Shown: one piece after another, positions 8,135 through 17,739 of the stretch
Position numbering within the stretch: position 1 is the stretch's first letter
Layout: every line of letters starts with the position of its first letter
Assembly: GCF_028765575.1 (NCBI RefSeq)
Contig: NZ_JARACO010000021.1
Coordinates: 1 to 56,889, forward strand
Origin: Aliivibrio sp. S3MY1
GTDB taxonomy: Bacteria; Pseudomonadota; Gammaproteobacteria; Enterobacterales; Vibrionaceae
DNA: 56,889 bases
Direction: 5' to 3'
Translations under genes and position numbers: made by a program
The notes under the pieces: generated by a model
Told to the model about the DNA's origin: nothing
The model's input: the letters and a program-made list of their open reading frames with translations, nothing else
Databases searched by the model: none

Positions 8135-10237
8135 TTAGTATTTAACTTGTAGTGTCGCCATGTAGTTTCGGCCTTCACCAATAACAACATTTTGCGCACC
8201 ATCGGTTGCATAACCGTTTTTCCCCGTTGAACCACCACCTGCTAGGTAATCGGTATCAAATAAGTTTTCAACATTAAAGCGAGCTACAAAGGTTAAATCT
8301 TGATCATACTTGATTGTATGAGATAAACCTAAATCAAAACGAGTATAACCATCTTTCTTAAAGGTATTCGCTGCATCTCCGTAACGCTCACCCACATAAA
8401 TTGCACCTAGATTTGCATTGGTATTATTTGTAAATGCATAACGAGTCCATACTGTTGCTGAGTATTCAGGCACATCTGCTGGGCGATTACCTTGATACTT
8501 TTCATCTTTTGCATATTCAGCATCTAAGTAGGTTGCTGAACCACTCATTGATAGTTGCTCAGTAATAAAGCCCTGTACTGCTAATTCTGCACCACGGTGA
8601 ACGCGTTCACCTGATTGTGTTTTCTCTTTCTTACCACCGCCTAAATCAACATCAATCGTAGAATTTTCTTGTGTTATATCAAACACAGCACCAGATACGA
8701 ATAGTTGGTTATCCATTAACTCCCATTTAGTACCTAGTTCGTATAGTTTACCGCGTAATGGGTCTAACTTGTGACCATCATTTACATATTCATTACCAGA
8801 GACTTCACCTTGCATCTCAAAGCTTTCTGAATAAGTTGCGTAAATTGAACCCGTATCTGTTGGGTGATAGATTACCGCAAATTTAGGAGACGTAGCCTCT
8901 TCAGCTAAGCCTTCTTCAACTTGTCGATCAAGACGAACGCCAACAAGTGCTTGCCATTGCTCATTAAATGTAATCATATCTTGAGCATAGAAACCCCAGT
9001 TATTATATTCAGAACTGGTATCACGAGGATCTTTACTTGGATTACGAACAGGGGCCTGAGCTGGTTCACCCACCGTTGCTGTTGTATTGTTAAATGAATA
9101 CTCTAAACGATCATAGCTATAACCTAACCAGTTACTACCTAATAACATTTGGTGACTTACACCCAATGCATCAAATTCCCCGATAAGATCAATACTTGCT
9201 GTTTGGAATACCCATTTGTCTGTACGATCACTCCCCCCTTGTGTATAAGTACCTGTTGTTGGGTTATACGTCTCTTCTTTAGGGAAGCTTTCTACATCAT
9301 GGCGGTTAAAATCTTGATAATTATAACTTGCGTTAATACGCCATGTGTCCGTTAAATTTGCTGCGACATCGATACCGATATTCTCAACATCATTTTCAAT
9401 TTTTGACCACTGAGCATCCCAGATATGGTCATCACCAATTACCGTTTTACCATCTTTGATGTAGGCACCAGAATCTACGCTACCATCATCAATAGTACGG
9501 TCGTAATGCAACGACACAGTAACGTCTTCTGTTACATCATAATCAAGGAATAAACCACCAACAAAACGCTCAGTCGATGGCACTGTACCATCACTGTATT
9601 GACGCCATGAGTTATACGTTTGTTTTGAAACAATTGCACGACCACGAAGTGTTTGGTCTTCATTTAATGAGCCACTCACATCAGCTGTGGTACGTGAATC
9701 ATTATTTGAACCAAGATCTTGGCTTACACTTACTTGTGTTTCATACGTAGGTTTTTTAGCCACCATATTAACTAAACCACCAGGTGCTGATTGACCATAA
9801 AGCAAACCCGATGGGCCTTTAAGCACTTCAACACGATCTAATAATTCAATTGGTTGACGATAATGAGACCAATGTTGTTTTCCATCACGTAAAAAGCCAG
9901 AACTACTGCTTAAGCCAAAACCACGTAAAGTAAATTGCTCGCGGTTACGAGTTGTAGCACCAGCACCAATACTCGCATCATTCTTCAGAACTTCACCCAG
10001 CGTGCTTGCGCGCTGCTCGTCAATAAGCTGCTCATCAATAACCGTTACTTGCCCTGGAGTTTCTAGCTGCGTTGCTTCCATACGCATTGATGTTGAGTTT
10101 GTATCGGCTTTATAACCGTAATCACGACCAGTAACGACCATGTGCTCATCAGTAGTTGATGTCTCTGTTTCAGCGTAAGCAAAAGGGGTAGACAAAATTG
10201 CGCCAATAACAAGAGCCAGCTGACTTTTAGAAAACAT
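8135..10237 (-). CDS. TonB-dependent siderophore receptor
   Basis: 700 residues. The signal peptide ends AYAETE and is followed by a TonB-box-like segment (EHMVVTG, about 31-37), a plug domain (LGEVLKNDASIGAG, FTLRGFGLSS, VEVLKGPSGLLYGQSAPGG) and a 22-strand-type barrel ending VKY*-like (MATLQVKY). The plug motif DRVEVLKGPSGLLYG is that of siderophore receptors of the FhuE/FoxA/FpvA class, so hydroxamate or mixed ferric siderophores are the likely substrate. The ATG at 10237 has GGAGA upstream. A Fur-like box lies 60-80 bp upstream. It heads the operon with the TonB2-type motor genes, which suggests a dedicated receptor. The substrate cannot be read from the sequence. Confidence 0.9.
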   Translation of the reverse strand: MFSKSQLALVIGAILSTPFAYAETETSTTDEHMVVTGRDYGYKADTNSTSMRMEATQLETPGQVTVIDEQLIDEQRASTLGEVLKNDASIGAGATTRNREQFTLRGFGLSSSSGFLRDGKQHWSHYRQPIELLDRVEVLKGPSGLLYGQSAPGGLVNMVAKKPTYETQVSVSQDLGSNNDSRTTADVSGSLNEDQTLRGRAIVSKQTYNSWRQYSDGTVPSTERFVGGLFLDYDVTEDVTVSLHYDRTIDDGSVDSGAYIKDGKTVIGDDHIWDAQWSKIENDVENIGIDVAANLTDTWRINASYNYQDFNRHDVESFPKEETYNPTTGTYTQGGSDRTDKWVFQTASIDLIGEFDALGVSHQMLLGSNWLGYSYDRLEYSFNNTTATVGEPAQAPVRNPSKDPRDTSSEYNNWGFYAQDMITFNEQWQALVGVRLDRQVEEGLAEEATSPKFAVIYHPTDTGSIYATYSESFEMQGEVSGNEYVNDGHKLDPLRGKLYELGTKWELMDNQLFVSGAVFDITQENSTIDVDLGGGKKEKTQSGERVHRGAELAVQGFITEQLSMSGSATYLDAEYAKDEKYQGNRPADVPEYSATVWTRYAFTNNTNANLGAIYVGERYGDAANTFKKDGYTRFDLGLSHTIKYDQDLTFVARFNVENLFDTDYLAGGGSTGKNGYATDGAQNVVIGEGRNYMATLQVKY

Positions 10238-10296
10238 ATTCCATTATCTCCAAATCTTTTATTAATAAAACGGGTGATTAACTTCTGAGATGGAAT

Positions 10297-10315
10297 ATAA
10301 ATGATAATTGTTACT
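10297..10315 (-). promoter_or_regulatory. Fur-like box before the siderophore receptor
   Basis: The sequence around aatgataattgttact matches the 19-base Fur consensus at about 12 positions. It lies 60 bp upstream of the receptor ATG in an AT-rich promoter region, so iron-dependent repression is expected. Confidence 0.5.
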
Positions 10316-10611
10316 ATTTGCATTGAATTTACATTCTTTGCATTCGTAAAGAAATCATACTCTATTTAAACCAAACGCTATTATGAGTAACAAAATAAAA
10401 CCAAAATCCTCACAAACCAAGTAACCATTTTATTTCAACAAAATAACAAGTTATAAGTAACTATTGGTAAAAATATTAATAGAGATATTGATTTTGAGCC
10501 CTCAGTAACATTTTTTAAAGCATTTAGTCTTTTTGTTACATAAGATTAATCCCAAAGTGGTAATATTAATTGTGACCACACAGAGAATGTGGCTAATTAA
10601 AGGATCATATT
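10316..10611. other. Divergent intergenic region between the receptor and torY
   Basis: About 300 bp of AT-rich DNA that must hold both promoters. Apart from the Fur-like box on the receptor side I see no convincing FNR, NarP or TorR-type site (TTGAT-N4-ATCAA was looked for). The torY start has AAGGATCATATT just before the ATG. Confidence 0.5.
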
Positions 10612-11703
10612 ATGAACAAACGCTATATCGCTTTAATCGCTGCCGTTGGTATTGCCATTGGTTGGATAACCTTGGGCGGTACACAAGCAGTACTTCACGC
10701 AACATCAACCACTGAATTTTGTGTCTCATGCCATACGATGGAAAAACCATTACATGAATATCAAGGTTCTGTTCATTTCAGTAACCAAAAAGGTATCCGT
10801 GCCGAATGTGCTGATTGTCATATTCCAGAAGAACCAATTGATTACCTAATTACCAAAATTCGTGCCTCGAAAGACATCTATCACGAATTTGTTACTGGCA
10901 AAATCGACACCGATGAAAAATACGAAGAACACCGTTTAGCGATGGCTGAAACCGTATGGGAACAAATGCGTGCAAACGATTCTGCGACTTGTCGTTCTTG
11001 CCACAGCTTTGATGCAATGGAAACTTACGACCAATCAGCAAGTGCACAAAAAATGCATGTTTACGGCAGAGAAAACAACCAAACCTGTATTGATTGTCAT
11101 AAAGGCGTTGCTCACTTTGCACCACAAGCAACCTTAGATACCTCTGCATTTGACCATCTTTTTGATATGGCGAAAAACACCAAAGCCGATGCCAAAAAAG
11201 TCTACCCAATTGAAAGTATCAAAATGGCTGACCTAGCAACAATCAACCCGACTGTTGAACTAGTGACGGTTAGTAACGATGAAGGTAAACGCACTGTTAC
11301 CGTTTCAGGTTACCAAATGAAAGGCGCTGAATCGGTTATTTACATGGGTGAAGGCCAACGTTCAATCATTGCGACTCTTACTGATACCGGCATCAAAGCG
11401 CTGACACTAGGTGAAGCGAACACAGATGCTTATGGAAACGAGTGGCGCACCGCTGAGCTAACAGGCACAATTGAAGCCCCTGTTCTTGCATCAAATCAAC
11501 CATTATGGGATTACGCAGAAGAGCTAGATAACGTCTACTGTGCAACCTGTCACGCGAAAATTCCAGCAAATCATTTCACGGTTAACTCTTGGGGTCCTGT
11601 TGCAAAAAGCATGGGCGCACGTACTGATATCTCTGAGCTAAATCTTGAGATCTTAACTAAATTCTTCCAAAACCACGCGAAAGACGTGGCTAATCACGAA
11701 TAA
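10612..11703 (+). CDS. torY: TorY, pentahaem membrane c-type cytochrome
   Basis: 363 residues, matching the length of E. coli TorY. An N-terminal uncleaved anchor (about 5-27) is followed by five CxxCH haem motifs: CVSCH, CADCH, CRSCH, CIDCH and, far downstream near residue 308, CATCH. The separated fifth haem in a C-terminal domain is the TorC/TorY layout, and stretches such as VHFSNQKGIRAECADCH and ASKDIYHEF follow TorY closely. It takes electrons from menaquinol in the inner membrane and passes them to the periplasmic reductase TorZ, encoded 12 bp downstream. AAGGATC provides the ribosome site. No torD chaperone gene lies adjacent. Confidence 0.92.
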   Translation: MNKRYIALIAAVGIAIGWITLGGTQAVLHATSTTEFCVSCHTMEKPLHEYQGSVHFSNQKGIRAECADCHIPEEPIDYLITKIRASKDIYHEFVTGKIDTDEKYEEHRLAMAETVWEQMRANDSATCRSCHSFDAMETYDQSASAQKMHVYGRENNQTCIDCHKGVAHFAPQATLDTSAFDHLFDMAKNTKADAKKVYPIESIKMADLATINPTVELVTVSNDEGKRTVTVSGYQMKGAESVIYMGEGQRSIIATLTDTGIKALTLGEANTDAYGNEWRTAELTGTIEAPVLASNQPLWDYAEELDNVYCATCHAKIPANHFTVNSWGPVAKSMGARTDISELNLEILTKFFQNHAKDVANHE

Positions 11704-11715
11704 GAGAGAGTGACT

Positions 11716-14169
11716 ATGACTAACATTACTCGTCGCGGCTTTTTAAAAGGCGCAGGTGCATCTGCTGGTGCATTAGCGATCACGTCTATCGCTCCATTAT
11801 CTGTCAACGCCTCTACGCTTGGCCGTACAGATTCATTAATTCTAACCGCTGGACGTATGGGGCCATTACTTTGTGAAGTCAAAGATGGGCAACTTATCTC
11901 AACCAAAAGTGGCTTAGCGCAAACCGTTCCAAACAGCTTACAACAAACGGGTCCATCACAGGTTTATACTAAAGCCCGTGTTAAATACCCAATGGTTCGT
12001 AAGGGTTATTTAGAAAACCCAAGCAACCCTCAAGGGGTTCGTGGTAGTGATGAGTTTGTACAAGTATCATGGGATGACGCTTATAAGCTAATTCACGAAC
12101 AGCATATGCGTATTCGTGAAACTTACGGCCCTCAATCTATCTTTGCAGGCTCTTACGGTTGGCGATCAAGTGGCGTATTACATAAAGCTCAAACATTATT
12201 GCAACGTTACATGAGTATGTCTGGTGGTTATGCTGGTCACCTAGGTGATTATTCTACTGGTGCAGCTCAAGTTATCATGCCGCACGTGGTTGGCTCTATC
12301 GAAGTATATGAACAACAAACCACTTATCCTGTAATTCTAGAGAGCAGTGAAGTGGTTGTGTTGTGGGGCTTAAACCCACTAAACACCTTAAAAATTGCTT
12401 GGTCTTCAACCGATGGTCAAGGCCTTGAGTTTTTCCACCAACTGAAAAAATCAGGCAAAACCGTGATTATCATTGACCCAATGCGTTCAGAAACCGCTGA
12501 ATTCTTTGGTGATAACGCACAATGGATAGCTCCTAACCCACAATCTGATGTAGCGATGATGATGGGTATTGCTCATCAATTGGTTAAAACACAACAGCAC
12601 GATACTGACTTCCTTGCTAAATACACCGTAGGCTTCGAGCAATTTGAAGCATACTTAATGGGTAAAGAAGACGGTATTGAGAAATCCCCACAATGGGCTG
12701 AAGCTATTTGTGGTGTTCCTGCAAAACAGATGGAATTGCTGGCTAAGATCTTCAAAGAAAACCGCACCATGCTAATGGCTGGTTGGGGTATGCAGCGTCA
12801 GCAACACGGTGAACAACGTCACTGGATGCTGACAGTTTTAGCTTCAATGCTTGGCCAAGTTGGCTTACCTGGCGGTGGTTTTGGTTATTCATACCACTAC
12901 TCAAATGGCGGTAACCCAACACGTGACGCAGGCGTACTACCTGCAATGTCTCCATCGCTAGGTGGCAGTTCGGCAGGTGGTAATGATTGGGCTATTCAAG
13001 GCTCAGTTACCGCTTTCCCTGTTGCTCGCATTGTTGAATGTTTAGAAAAACCGGGAACAGAATACCAACACAATGGCCATACGCTAACTTTCCCAGAGTT
13101 GAAAATGATCTGGTGGGCGGGCGGTGCTAACTTTACCCATCACCAAGATACCAACCGTTTGATCAAAGCATGGCAAAAACCTGAGATGATCGTTATTTCA
13201 GAACCGTACTGGACTGCAGCAGCTAAACATGCGGATATCGTACTACCAATTACGACTTCATTTGAGCGTAATGATATGACGATGACAGGTGATTACTCTA
13301 ACCAACACCTTGTTCCTATGAAGCAAGCCGTTGAGCCACAACACGAAGCACGTAGTGATCTTGACGTATTCGCTGATATGGCAGAGTACCTAAAACCGGG
13401 TGGCCGAAATGTGTATATGGAAAACAAAACGGAGATGGAATGGCTTCGTGATTTCTATAAAACAGCACAGCAAGGCGGTCGTAACGCACGTATACCTATG
13501 ATGAATTTCTCTAAGTTTTGGGAAGCGAACAAGCTTATCGAAATGAAGTGGAATGCAAAGAATGCTGAGTTTGTTCGCTTTGGTGATTTCCGCAGCGATC
13601 CGATCATGAATCCACTAGGCACACCAAGTGGTAAGATTGAGATCTTCTCTAAAACTATCGAAAGTTACAAATTGGATGATTGTCCTCCACACCCAGTATG
13701 GATGGAACCAACCGAGTGGATGTTTAACTACACGGATGGTGAGCTACAGTTAATGACGTCGCACTCAGCACACCGTTTGCACAGCCAATTTAACTATGCG
13801 GACCTTCGTAAAGAGTATGCGATTCAAGATCGTGAGCCTATTACGATTCATCCTGAAGATGCAAAAGCACGTGGCATTAAAGATGGCGATTTAGTTCGCG
13901 CTTATAACCAACGTGGTCAAGTACTCGTGGGCGCACATGTTTCTGATGGCATCAAAAAAGGCAGTGTATGTATCCACGAAGGCGCATGGCCTGATTTAGA
14001 TCCTAAAACAGGTATGTGTAAAAACGGCGGACCAAACGTATTAACGATGGATATTCCAACCTCTCGTTTAGCGAATGGTAACTGTGGTAACTCTGGTGTG
14101 GTTAAAATTGAAAAATACACCGGTGTTGCACCAACATTAACGGCGTTTACACCACCAATGAATGGGTGA
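11716..14169 (+). CDS. torZ: TorZ, periplasmic molybdenum N-/S-oxide reductase
   Basis: 817 residues from the ATG at 11716, which has AGAGAG six bases upstream. The in-frame GTG at 11710 is less well placed. A twin-arginine signal (TRRGFLKG) leads a bis-MGD molybdoenzyme of the DMSO/TMAO reductase family. The motif GDYSTGAAQ carries the serine that ligates molybdenum, and [24 protein letters not shown]-like ([13 protein letters not shown]) and CNGG-type cofactor loops follow. The text follows E. coli TorZ/BisC more closely than TorA in length and wording. It reduces TMAO and probably other N- or S-oxides in the periplasm with electrons from TorY. The nearby FNR-like box belongs to the neighbouring barrel gene, not to this operon. 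Confidence 0.92.
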   Translation: MTNITRRGFLKGAGASAGALAITSIAPLSVNASTLGRTDSLILTAGRMGPLLCEVKDGQLISTKSGLAQTVPNSLQQTGPSQVYTKARVKYPMVRKGYLENPSNPQGVRGSDEFVQVSWDDAYKLIHEQHMRIRETYGPQSIFAGSYGWRSSGVLHKAQTLLQRYMSMSGGYAGHLGDYSTGAAQVIMPHVVGSIEVYEQQTTYPVILESSEVVVLWGLNPLNTLKIAWSSTDGQGLEFFHQLKKSGKTVIIIDPMRSETAEFFGDNAQWIAPNPQSDVAMMMGIAHQLVKTQQHDTDFLAKYTVGFEQFEAYLMGKEDGIEKSPQWAEAICGVPAKQMELLAKIFKENRTMLMAGWGMQRQQHGEQRHWMLTVLASMLGQVGLPGGGFGYSYHYSNGGNPTRDAGVLPAMSPSLGGSSAGGNDWAIQGSVTAFPVARIVECLEKPGTEYQHNGHTLTFPELKMIWWAGGANFTHHQDTNRLIKAWQKPEMIVISEPYWTAAAKHADIVLPITTSFERNDMTMTGDYSNQHLVPMKQAVEPQHEARSDLDVFADMAEYLKPGGRNVYMENKTEMEWLRDFYKTAQQGGRNARIPMMNFSKFWEANKLIEMKWNAKNAEFVRFGDFRSDPIMNPLGTPSGKIEIFSKTIESYKLDDCPPHPVWMEPTEWMFNYTDGELQLMTSHSAHRLHSQFNYADLRKEYAIQDREPITIHPEDAKARGIKDGDLVRAYNQRGQVLVGAHVSDGIKKGSVCIHEGAWPDLDPKTGMCKNGGPNVLTMDIPTSRLANGNCGNSGVVKIEKYTGVAPTLTAFTPPMNG

Positions 14170-14195
14170 TCTTATCGTTATCACATAGCATAAAA

Positions 14196-14220
14196 AACTG
14201 GAGGCTCATTGCCTCCAGTT
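14196..14220. terminator. Terminator between torZ and the barrel gene
   Basis: A perfect ten-pair stem (aactggaggc / gcctccagtt) with a five-base loop. The minus strand continues with TTTTTATG, so it is a good terminator for the minus-strand gene. In the torZ direction the T-run is poor. Confidence 0.8.
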
Positions 14221-14243
14221 AATAAATGCCGCATTACCATAAA

Positions 14244-14777
14244 TTAAAATTTATAACTTGCCCCAAGCATAAACTGGTTAGCTTTAATGATTTCATTATT
14301 AATATTTCGATACTCAACGTTAATACCAAAACCTGAACTGAAGCGACTTTCAAAGCCTAACGATGCCTCAAAACCCACTTTGGATTCATCATTAGATACA
14401 TCATTTATGGTGTAATCGACGGTATATTTATTTACCCCTAATTTAGTATAAATATAATTATTATTTATTAGCGGATATTGCAAGAATAAACTCGCCTTTG
14501 GACCTGAAAAACTTGCATCTTTTATTTCTGAAAATTCCCCAACAATAATGCTGCCAATTCCCCCCATAGAAGATGTCCATCCACCTTCAAGTCCAGCAAA
14601 CGGTGTTAACATATAACGGTAATAGGCATCAATATTAAATGCATCACCGTCATTCGTTGTTTTATTTAATTTGAACGTTTGATTCCCATAGCCAACATTT
14701 GCACCAATAACATGTTCAGCAAATGCATTAGTCGAAATTAAAGTAATACATAAAATTGATTTAACTATATTTTTCAT
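14244..14777 (-). CDS. Small outer-membrane beta-barrel protein with FNR-like and Fur-like upstream sites
   Basis: About 177 residues from the ATG at 14777, which has AGGGA five bases upstream. The frame reaches 14810, but that extension lacks a ribosome site. A signal peptide (ends NAFAE) is followed by alternating amphipathic strands (VIGANVGYGNQTF, FNIDAYYRYM, FAGLEGGWTSS, SGFGINVEYRNIN) and a terminal aromatic (ASYKF), typical of eight-stranded barrels of the OmpA/OmpX/OmpW type. The substrate or role is unknown. The promoter has an FNR-like palindrome (14865-14878) and a Fur-like box (14882-14900), so expression is probably tied to oxygen and iron. Confidence 0.75.
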   Translation of the reverse strand: MKNIVKSILCITLISTNAFAEHVIGANVGYGNQTFKLNKTTNDGDAFNIDAYYRYMLTPFAGLEGGWTSSMGGIGSIIVGEFSEIKDASFSGPKASLFLQYPLINNNYIYTKLGVNKYTVDYTINDVSNDESKVGFEASLGFESRFSSGFGINVEYRNINNEIIKANQFMLGASYKF

Positions 14778-14864
14778 AAAATTCCCTAAAAAATCAAACC
14801 GCTTCTTCAACCTTATTTATACCTCTAGTTTATTAATCTACATAGAACTATATCAACATAAAAA

Positions 14865-14878
14865 TTGACACACATCAA
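14865..14878 (-). promoter_or_regulatory. FNR-like box before the barrel gene
   Basis: TTGACACACATCAA matches the FNR consensus (TTGAT-N4-ATCAA) at nine of ten fixed positions and lies about 90 bp upstream of the start at 14777. It suggests control by FNR or, less likely, CRP. Confidence 0.55.
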
Positions 14879-14881
14879 AGT

Positions 14882-14900
14882 TTAAATGATTATCATTACC
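14882..14900 (-). promoter_or_regulatory. Fur-like box before the barrel gene
   Basis: The core aaatgattatcattacc agrees with the Fur consensus at about 14 of 19 positions. It lies next to the FNR-like box and about 105 bp upstream of the start codon, a little far for simple repression, so it may work through an upstream promoter. Confidence 0.55.
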
Positions 14901-14962
14901 AATTAGCCAGAATGAAATATATTACTGATTTAAAAAACTTTAATAAATAATTAGATTGATGC

Positions 14963-16354
14963 CTAAGAAACAGGAAACAACAATGAGATCCTTAGGCCGC
15001 CCTCTTTTCGATTCTCAGCCACTACTTTCCCTTTCATTACTGACATCGCTTCTTTAACAATCGCAAGGCCTAACCCATAGCCACCAGATTGCTTATCTCT
15101 GGCTGACTCTAAGCGGGTAAATGGAGAAAATATATCTGATAGCTGATGATCAGGAATACCTAACCCATCATCTTCTACGATTATCGCGACATACTCTTTA
15201 TCTTGCTCTGTATATGGCGTCACGATAACCTGAATCGTCGCATTGTCACCAGCATACTTAATTGCATTGCCAATCAAATTACTGATAACCCGAGTCACTA
15301 AGCGAGGGTCTGCCATCGCCATAGGGATAGGTTGTGCAGCAGTCATTTCTAAGCGTTGATTTGACTTTAAATCGACACGACGTTGAGCCACTTGAGCACT
15401 GCAGTGGCTCTCTAGCATAATCGCTTCTAATTTTGTGGAGTAACGTGCATTCTCTAAACGGCTAAACTCTAGGATCTCACCCACTAAATCATTCATCTCA
15501 TTGGATTCGTTCTCTAACCTATCCAATAAATGTTGATGTTCACTGTCTACTTTCTTTCTTAGTAAATGTAACGCTAAATTATGTCGAGCTAATGGCGTTC
15601 GTAACTCATGAGAAACATCACGGATCAAGCGTTGCTGCTTTTCAGCCAAAGAGTGGATCTCATACGTCATATTGTCAAAGTCATGGGCCAATTCACTAAA
15701 CTCTCGAACCGAATGTCCAATCTCATCCCCCACTTTAACCTCAAAATCACCTTGCGCTAATTTATGACTGACCTCGCGTAATTTCGCTAATGGTTGCTGT
15801 AAATAGTAAGCAATAACCCAAGAGAACAATCCTAAGATCAACCCTGAAATAACGAACTTTATAATACCAAAATAAAGAGGAAAATCTTTTGCGGGATGAT
15901 ACTGATACGGCATTTGAATCACTATCGTTAACCCATCGTTTAATGGAATACCGATGATCGGACGATTCACTTGATTATCTAATTGCGTATCTAATGGTCG
16001 CAAATATCTGAGCTTAAATGCAAAATGAGGATGCATATCACGATGAGTAATTGGCCGCTTATTCTCATCAAGAACAAAAAGATGATACTCTTGCGCTCTT
16101 GCCCAATCAGCTAACTCATCCATATCCCCCTCTTCAATCATCACATTGGCTTGCTCAGCCAAATCTAACATCTTGGTTTGAATAGATGCAGGAATGCGCA
16201 ACATTGATTTCATTAAGGCAATTTCAGCCAAGCTTTGTAACGATATAATTAAAAATAAACTGACAGCGAACGCACTAAATAAACGAAACGCTAATCCATT
16301 TTTATGCTTACGTACAAAAGAGGGACAAGCACCAAAGCAACGAAACATTTTCAT
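14963..16354 (-). CDS. Membrane sensor histidine kinase
   Basis: 463 residues: TM1 about 22-44, a periplasmic sensor of about 120 residues (VLDENKRPITHRDMHPHF), TM2 about 165-187, then HAMP (LAQGDFEVKVGDEIGH), a DHp domain with RDVSHELRTPLARH near residue 250 (phospho-acceptor His), and a CA domain with N box (NLIGNAIKYAG), G1 (VEDDGLGIPD), F (FSPFTRL) and G2 (GGYGLGLAIV). The periplasmic loop has several histidines and methionines, but a metal-binding role is only a guess. It is encoded 13 bp after its OmpR-type partner. The pair resembles CpxA/RstB-class kinases. The stimulus is unknown. Confidence 0.9.
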   Translation of the reverse strand: MKMFRCFGACPSFVRKHKNGLAFRLFSAFAVSLFLIISLQSLAEIALMKSMLRIPASIQTKMLDLAEQANVMIEEGDMDELADWARAQEYHLFVLDENKRPITHRDMHPHFAFKLRYLRPLDTQLDNQVNRPIIGIPLNDGLTIVIQMPYQYHPAKDFPLYFGIIKFVISGLILGLFSWVIAYYLQQPLAKLREVSHKLAQGDFEVKVGDEIGHSVREFSELAHDFDNMTYEIHSLAEKQQRLIRDVSHELRTPLARHNLALHLLRKKVDSEHQHLLDRLENESNEMNDLVGEILEFSRLENARYSTKLEAIMLESHCSAQVAQRRVDLKSNQRLEMTAAQPIPMAMADPRLVTRVISNLIGNAIKYAGDNATIQVIVTPYTEQDKEYVAIIVEDDGLGIPDHQLSDIFSPFTRLESARDKQSGGYGLGLAIVKEAMSVMKGKVVAENRKEGGLRISLLFPVS

Positions 16355-16367
16355 TCAACCTTATCCA

Positions 16368-17033
16368 TCAACTATTAACCGTTTTGATAAAGCTATAACC
16401 ACGCCCACGAACCGTTTTAATGTGTTGTTTAGATAAACCAGATTGCAGTAGCTTACGACGGATATTACTGATGTGCATATCTAAATTACGATCAAACGGG
16501 CACAGCTCTTTTTTAAGGATATTAATTTGAAGATCCGATTTAGATACCACTACATCAGCATTCTTAATCAGATATTGCAGTAATTCTGATTCTGTTTCAG
16601 TCAATGGCAAACGTAAAAATTGCTCTGCCAGACCTTCGGTCGCACCCACATAATTTTGGCGCTGACGCTCTAAGCCGACACGACGTAAGATAGCCGTAAT
16701 ACGCACCAATAATTCAGGGACATTGAAAGGTTTAGCAAGAAAATGATCCGCGCCTGCTTGCAAACCATCAAGCATAGACTCTTCATCACCTAAAGCGGTA
16801 AGCATAAGAATAGGGGTAGCAAAGCGCTGACAAATGCGTCGGGCTACTTGATAACCATCTAATTTTGGTAACATGACATCAAGCAAAACAAGATCAACGG
16901 AATGTGTCTGAATAAATTCTAGCGCACTTTCGCCACAATGCACGCAATCAACATCGTAGCCTTCATCTTGTAATACTTCTTGTAATAAATTACATAACGC
17001 AATGTCGTCATCAACCACTAAAATACGGGACAC
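16368..17033 (-). CDS. OmpR-family response regulator
   Basis: 221 residues. Receiver domain with acidic pocket DDD (about 8-10), phospho-acceptor D52 (LVLLDVMLP), T/S near 79 (MLTA) and K101 (AKPF). C-terminal winged helix from about residue 125 (LPLTETESELLQYL, ILKKELCPFDRNLDMHISNIRRKL, TVRGRGYSFI). It precedes its kinase in the same transcript. CpxR-like wording (SMLDGLQAGADHFLAKPFN) suggests an envelope-stress or metal-sensing class regulator. The target genes are not evident. The barrel gene is adjacent downstream, but on a separate transcript with its own promoter. Confidence 0.9.
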   Translation of the reverse strand: MSRILVVDDDIALCNLLQEVLQDEGYDVDCVHCGESALEFIQTHSVDLVLLDVMLPKLDGYQVARRICQRFATPILMLTALGDEESMLDGLQAGADHFLAKPFNVPELLVRITAILRRVGLERQRQNYVGATEGLAEQFLRLPLTETESELLQYLIKNADVVVSKSDLQINILKKELCPFDRNLDMHISNIRRKLLQSGLSKQHIKTVRGRGYSFIKTVNS

Positions 17034-17124
17034 GTTTACTCACCAATCAAATGTAAATCGTTCGCATTCTAATCTTGAGCGAAGCCTTGTGCAATAGCAC
17101 TTTTTACAAAACCCTAAATAACCT

Positions 17125-17301
17125 TTAATTAAGTATGGTCTTCTGCCAATTTAGATCCACAATGCGCTCATCAGCAATATAATAAATCACAGCACCAGAA
17201 GTCAGTTGTGTTTCTAAGCTTGGGTTACCTTTACAGCCCTGCTCTTGTAACCCCAACCAACTTAACGTAGACCTTCTAACTCTAATAATGCTTGCTTGAT
17301 A
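17125..17301 (-). pseudogene. 3' remnant of an unidentified gene overlapping the end of ogt
   Basis: After the ogt stop, a minus-strand frame runs open for about 58 codons from 17301 to a TAA at 17125. The 3' half has a protein-like composition (TLSWLGLQEQGCKGNPSLE, SGAVIYYIADERIVDLNW), yet there is no start codon or ribosome site, and its 5' end lies inside ogt in another frame. This is what a gene tail left after insertion of the arsR-ogt block would look like. The wording loosely recalls C-terminal TrkA-like domains of potassium channels, but I cannot confirm that. It may also be a chance open frame. Confidence 0.35.
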
Positions 17302-17735
17302 TCAACGCCACCGGCATAGCCCGTTAAGCTGCCATTTTTACCAATCACACGATGGCACGGTACAATTATCGAAATAGGGTTTTTACCATTAGCACCACCA
17401 ACCGCTTGAGAGGCTTTTGGATTACCAACAGCAATGGCGAGATCTTTATAGCACCAAGTTTTACCGTAAGGGATTGTTGTTAGTGCTTTCCATACCTTAT
17501 TTTGAAACTCTGTGCCATTTGCTGCTAAAGGAATTGAAAATTCACGGCGAGTACCTGCAAAATATTCTTGTAACTGAGTGACTGTTAATTTCAAAATAGG
17601 GTGATCATCTGCCTGCGTTCCAAAATCACTAAGCGCCCTAGCATGACTTTCATACCAAACGCCCAACAAGCCATCATCATTGCCATTAACCGTAATCATC
17701 CCTATTGGGCTGTCAAATTGAGTATATACGTTCAT
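17262..17735 (-). CDS. ogt: Methylated-DNA--protein-cysteine methyltransferase
   Basis: 157 residues from the ATG at 17735, with GAGGAG seven bases upstream. The ribosome site lies inside the last codons of the arsR gene, so the two are translationally linked. The Ogt/AGT domain has the active-site motif IIVPCHRVIG with the alkyl-accepting cysteine, a helix-turn-helix recognition segment (TTIPYGKTWCYKDLAIAVGNPKASQAVGGANGKNP, split here only for naming) and a substrate-binding SLTGYAGG loop. It directly removes O6-alkylguanine and O4-alkylthymine lesions and is consumed in the process. Coupling to an ArsR-family gene and a divergent permease is unusual for ogt. Confidence 0.92.
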   Translation of the reverse strand: MNVYTQFDSPIGMITVNGNDDGLLGVWYESHARALSDFGTQADDHPILKLTVTQLQEYFAGTRREFSIPLAANGTEFQNKVWKALTTIPYGKTWCYKDLAIAVGNPKASQAVGGANGKNPISIIVPCHRVIGKNGSLTGYAGGVDIKQALLELEGLR

Positions 17736-17739
17736 CTTA

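Noticed and set aside
10316-10611. FNR or TorR sites before torY
   Set aside because: No palindrome or decamer with acceptable match was seen. The oxygen signal may lie further upstream or be absent.
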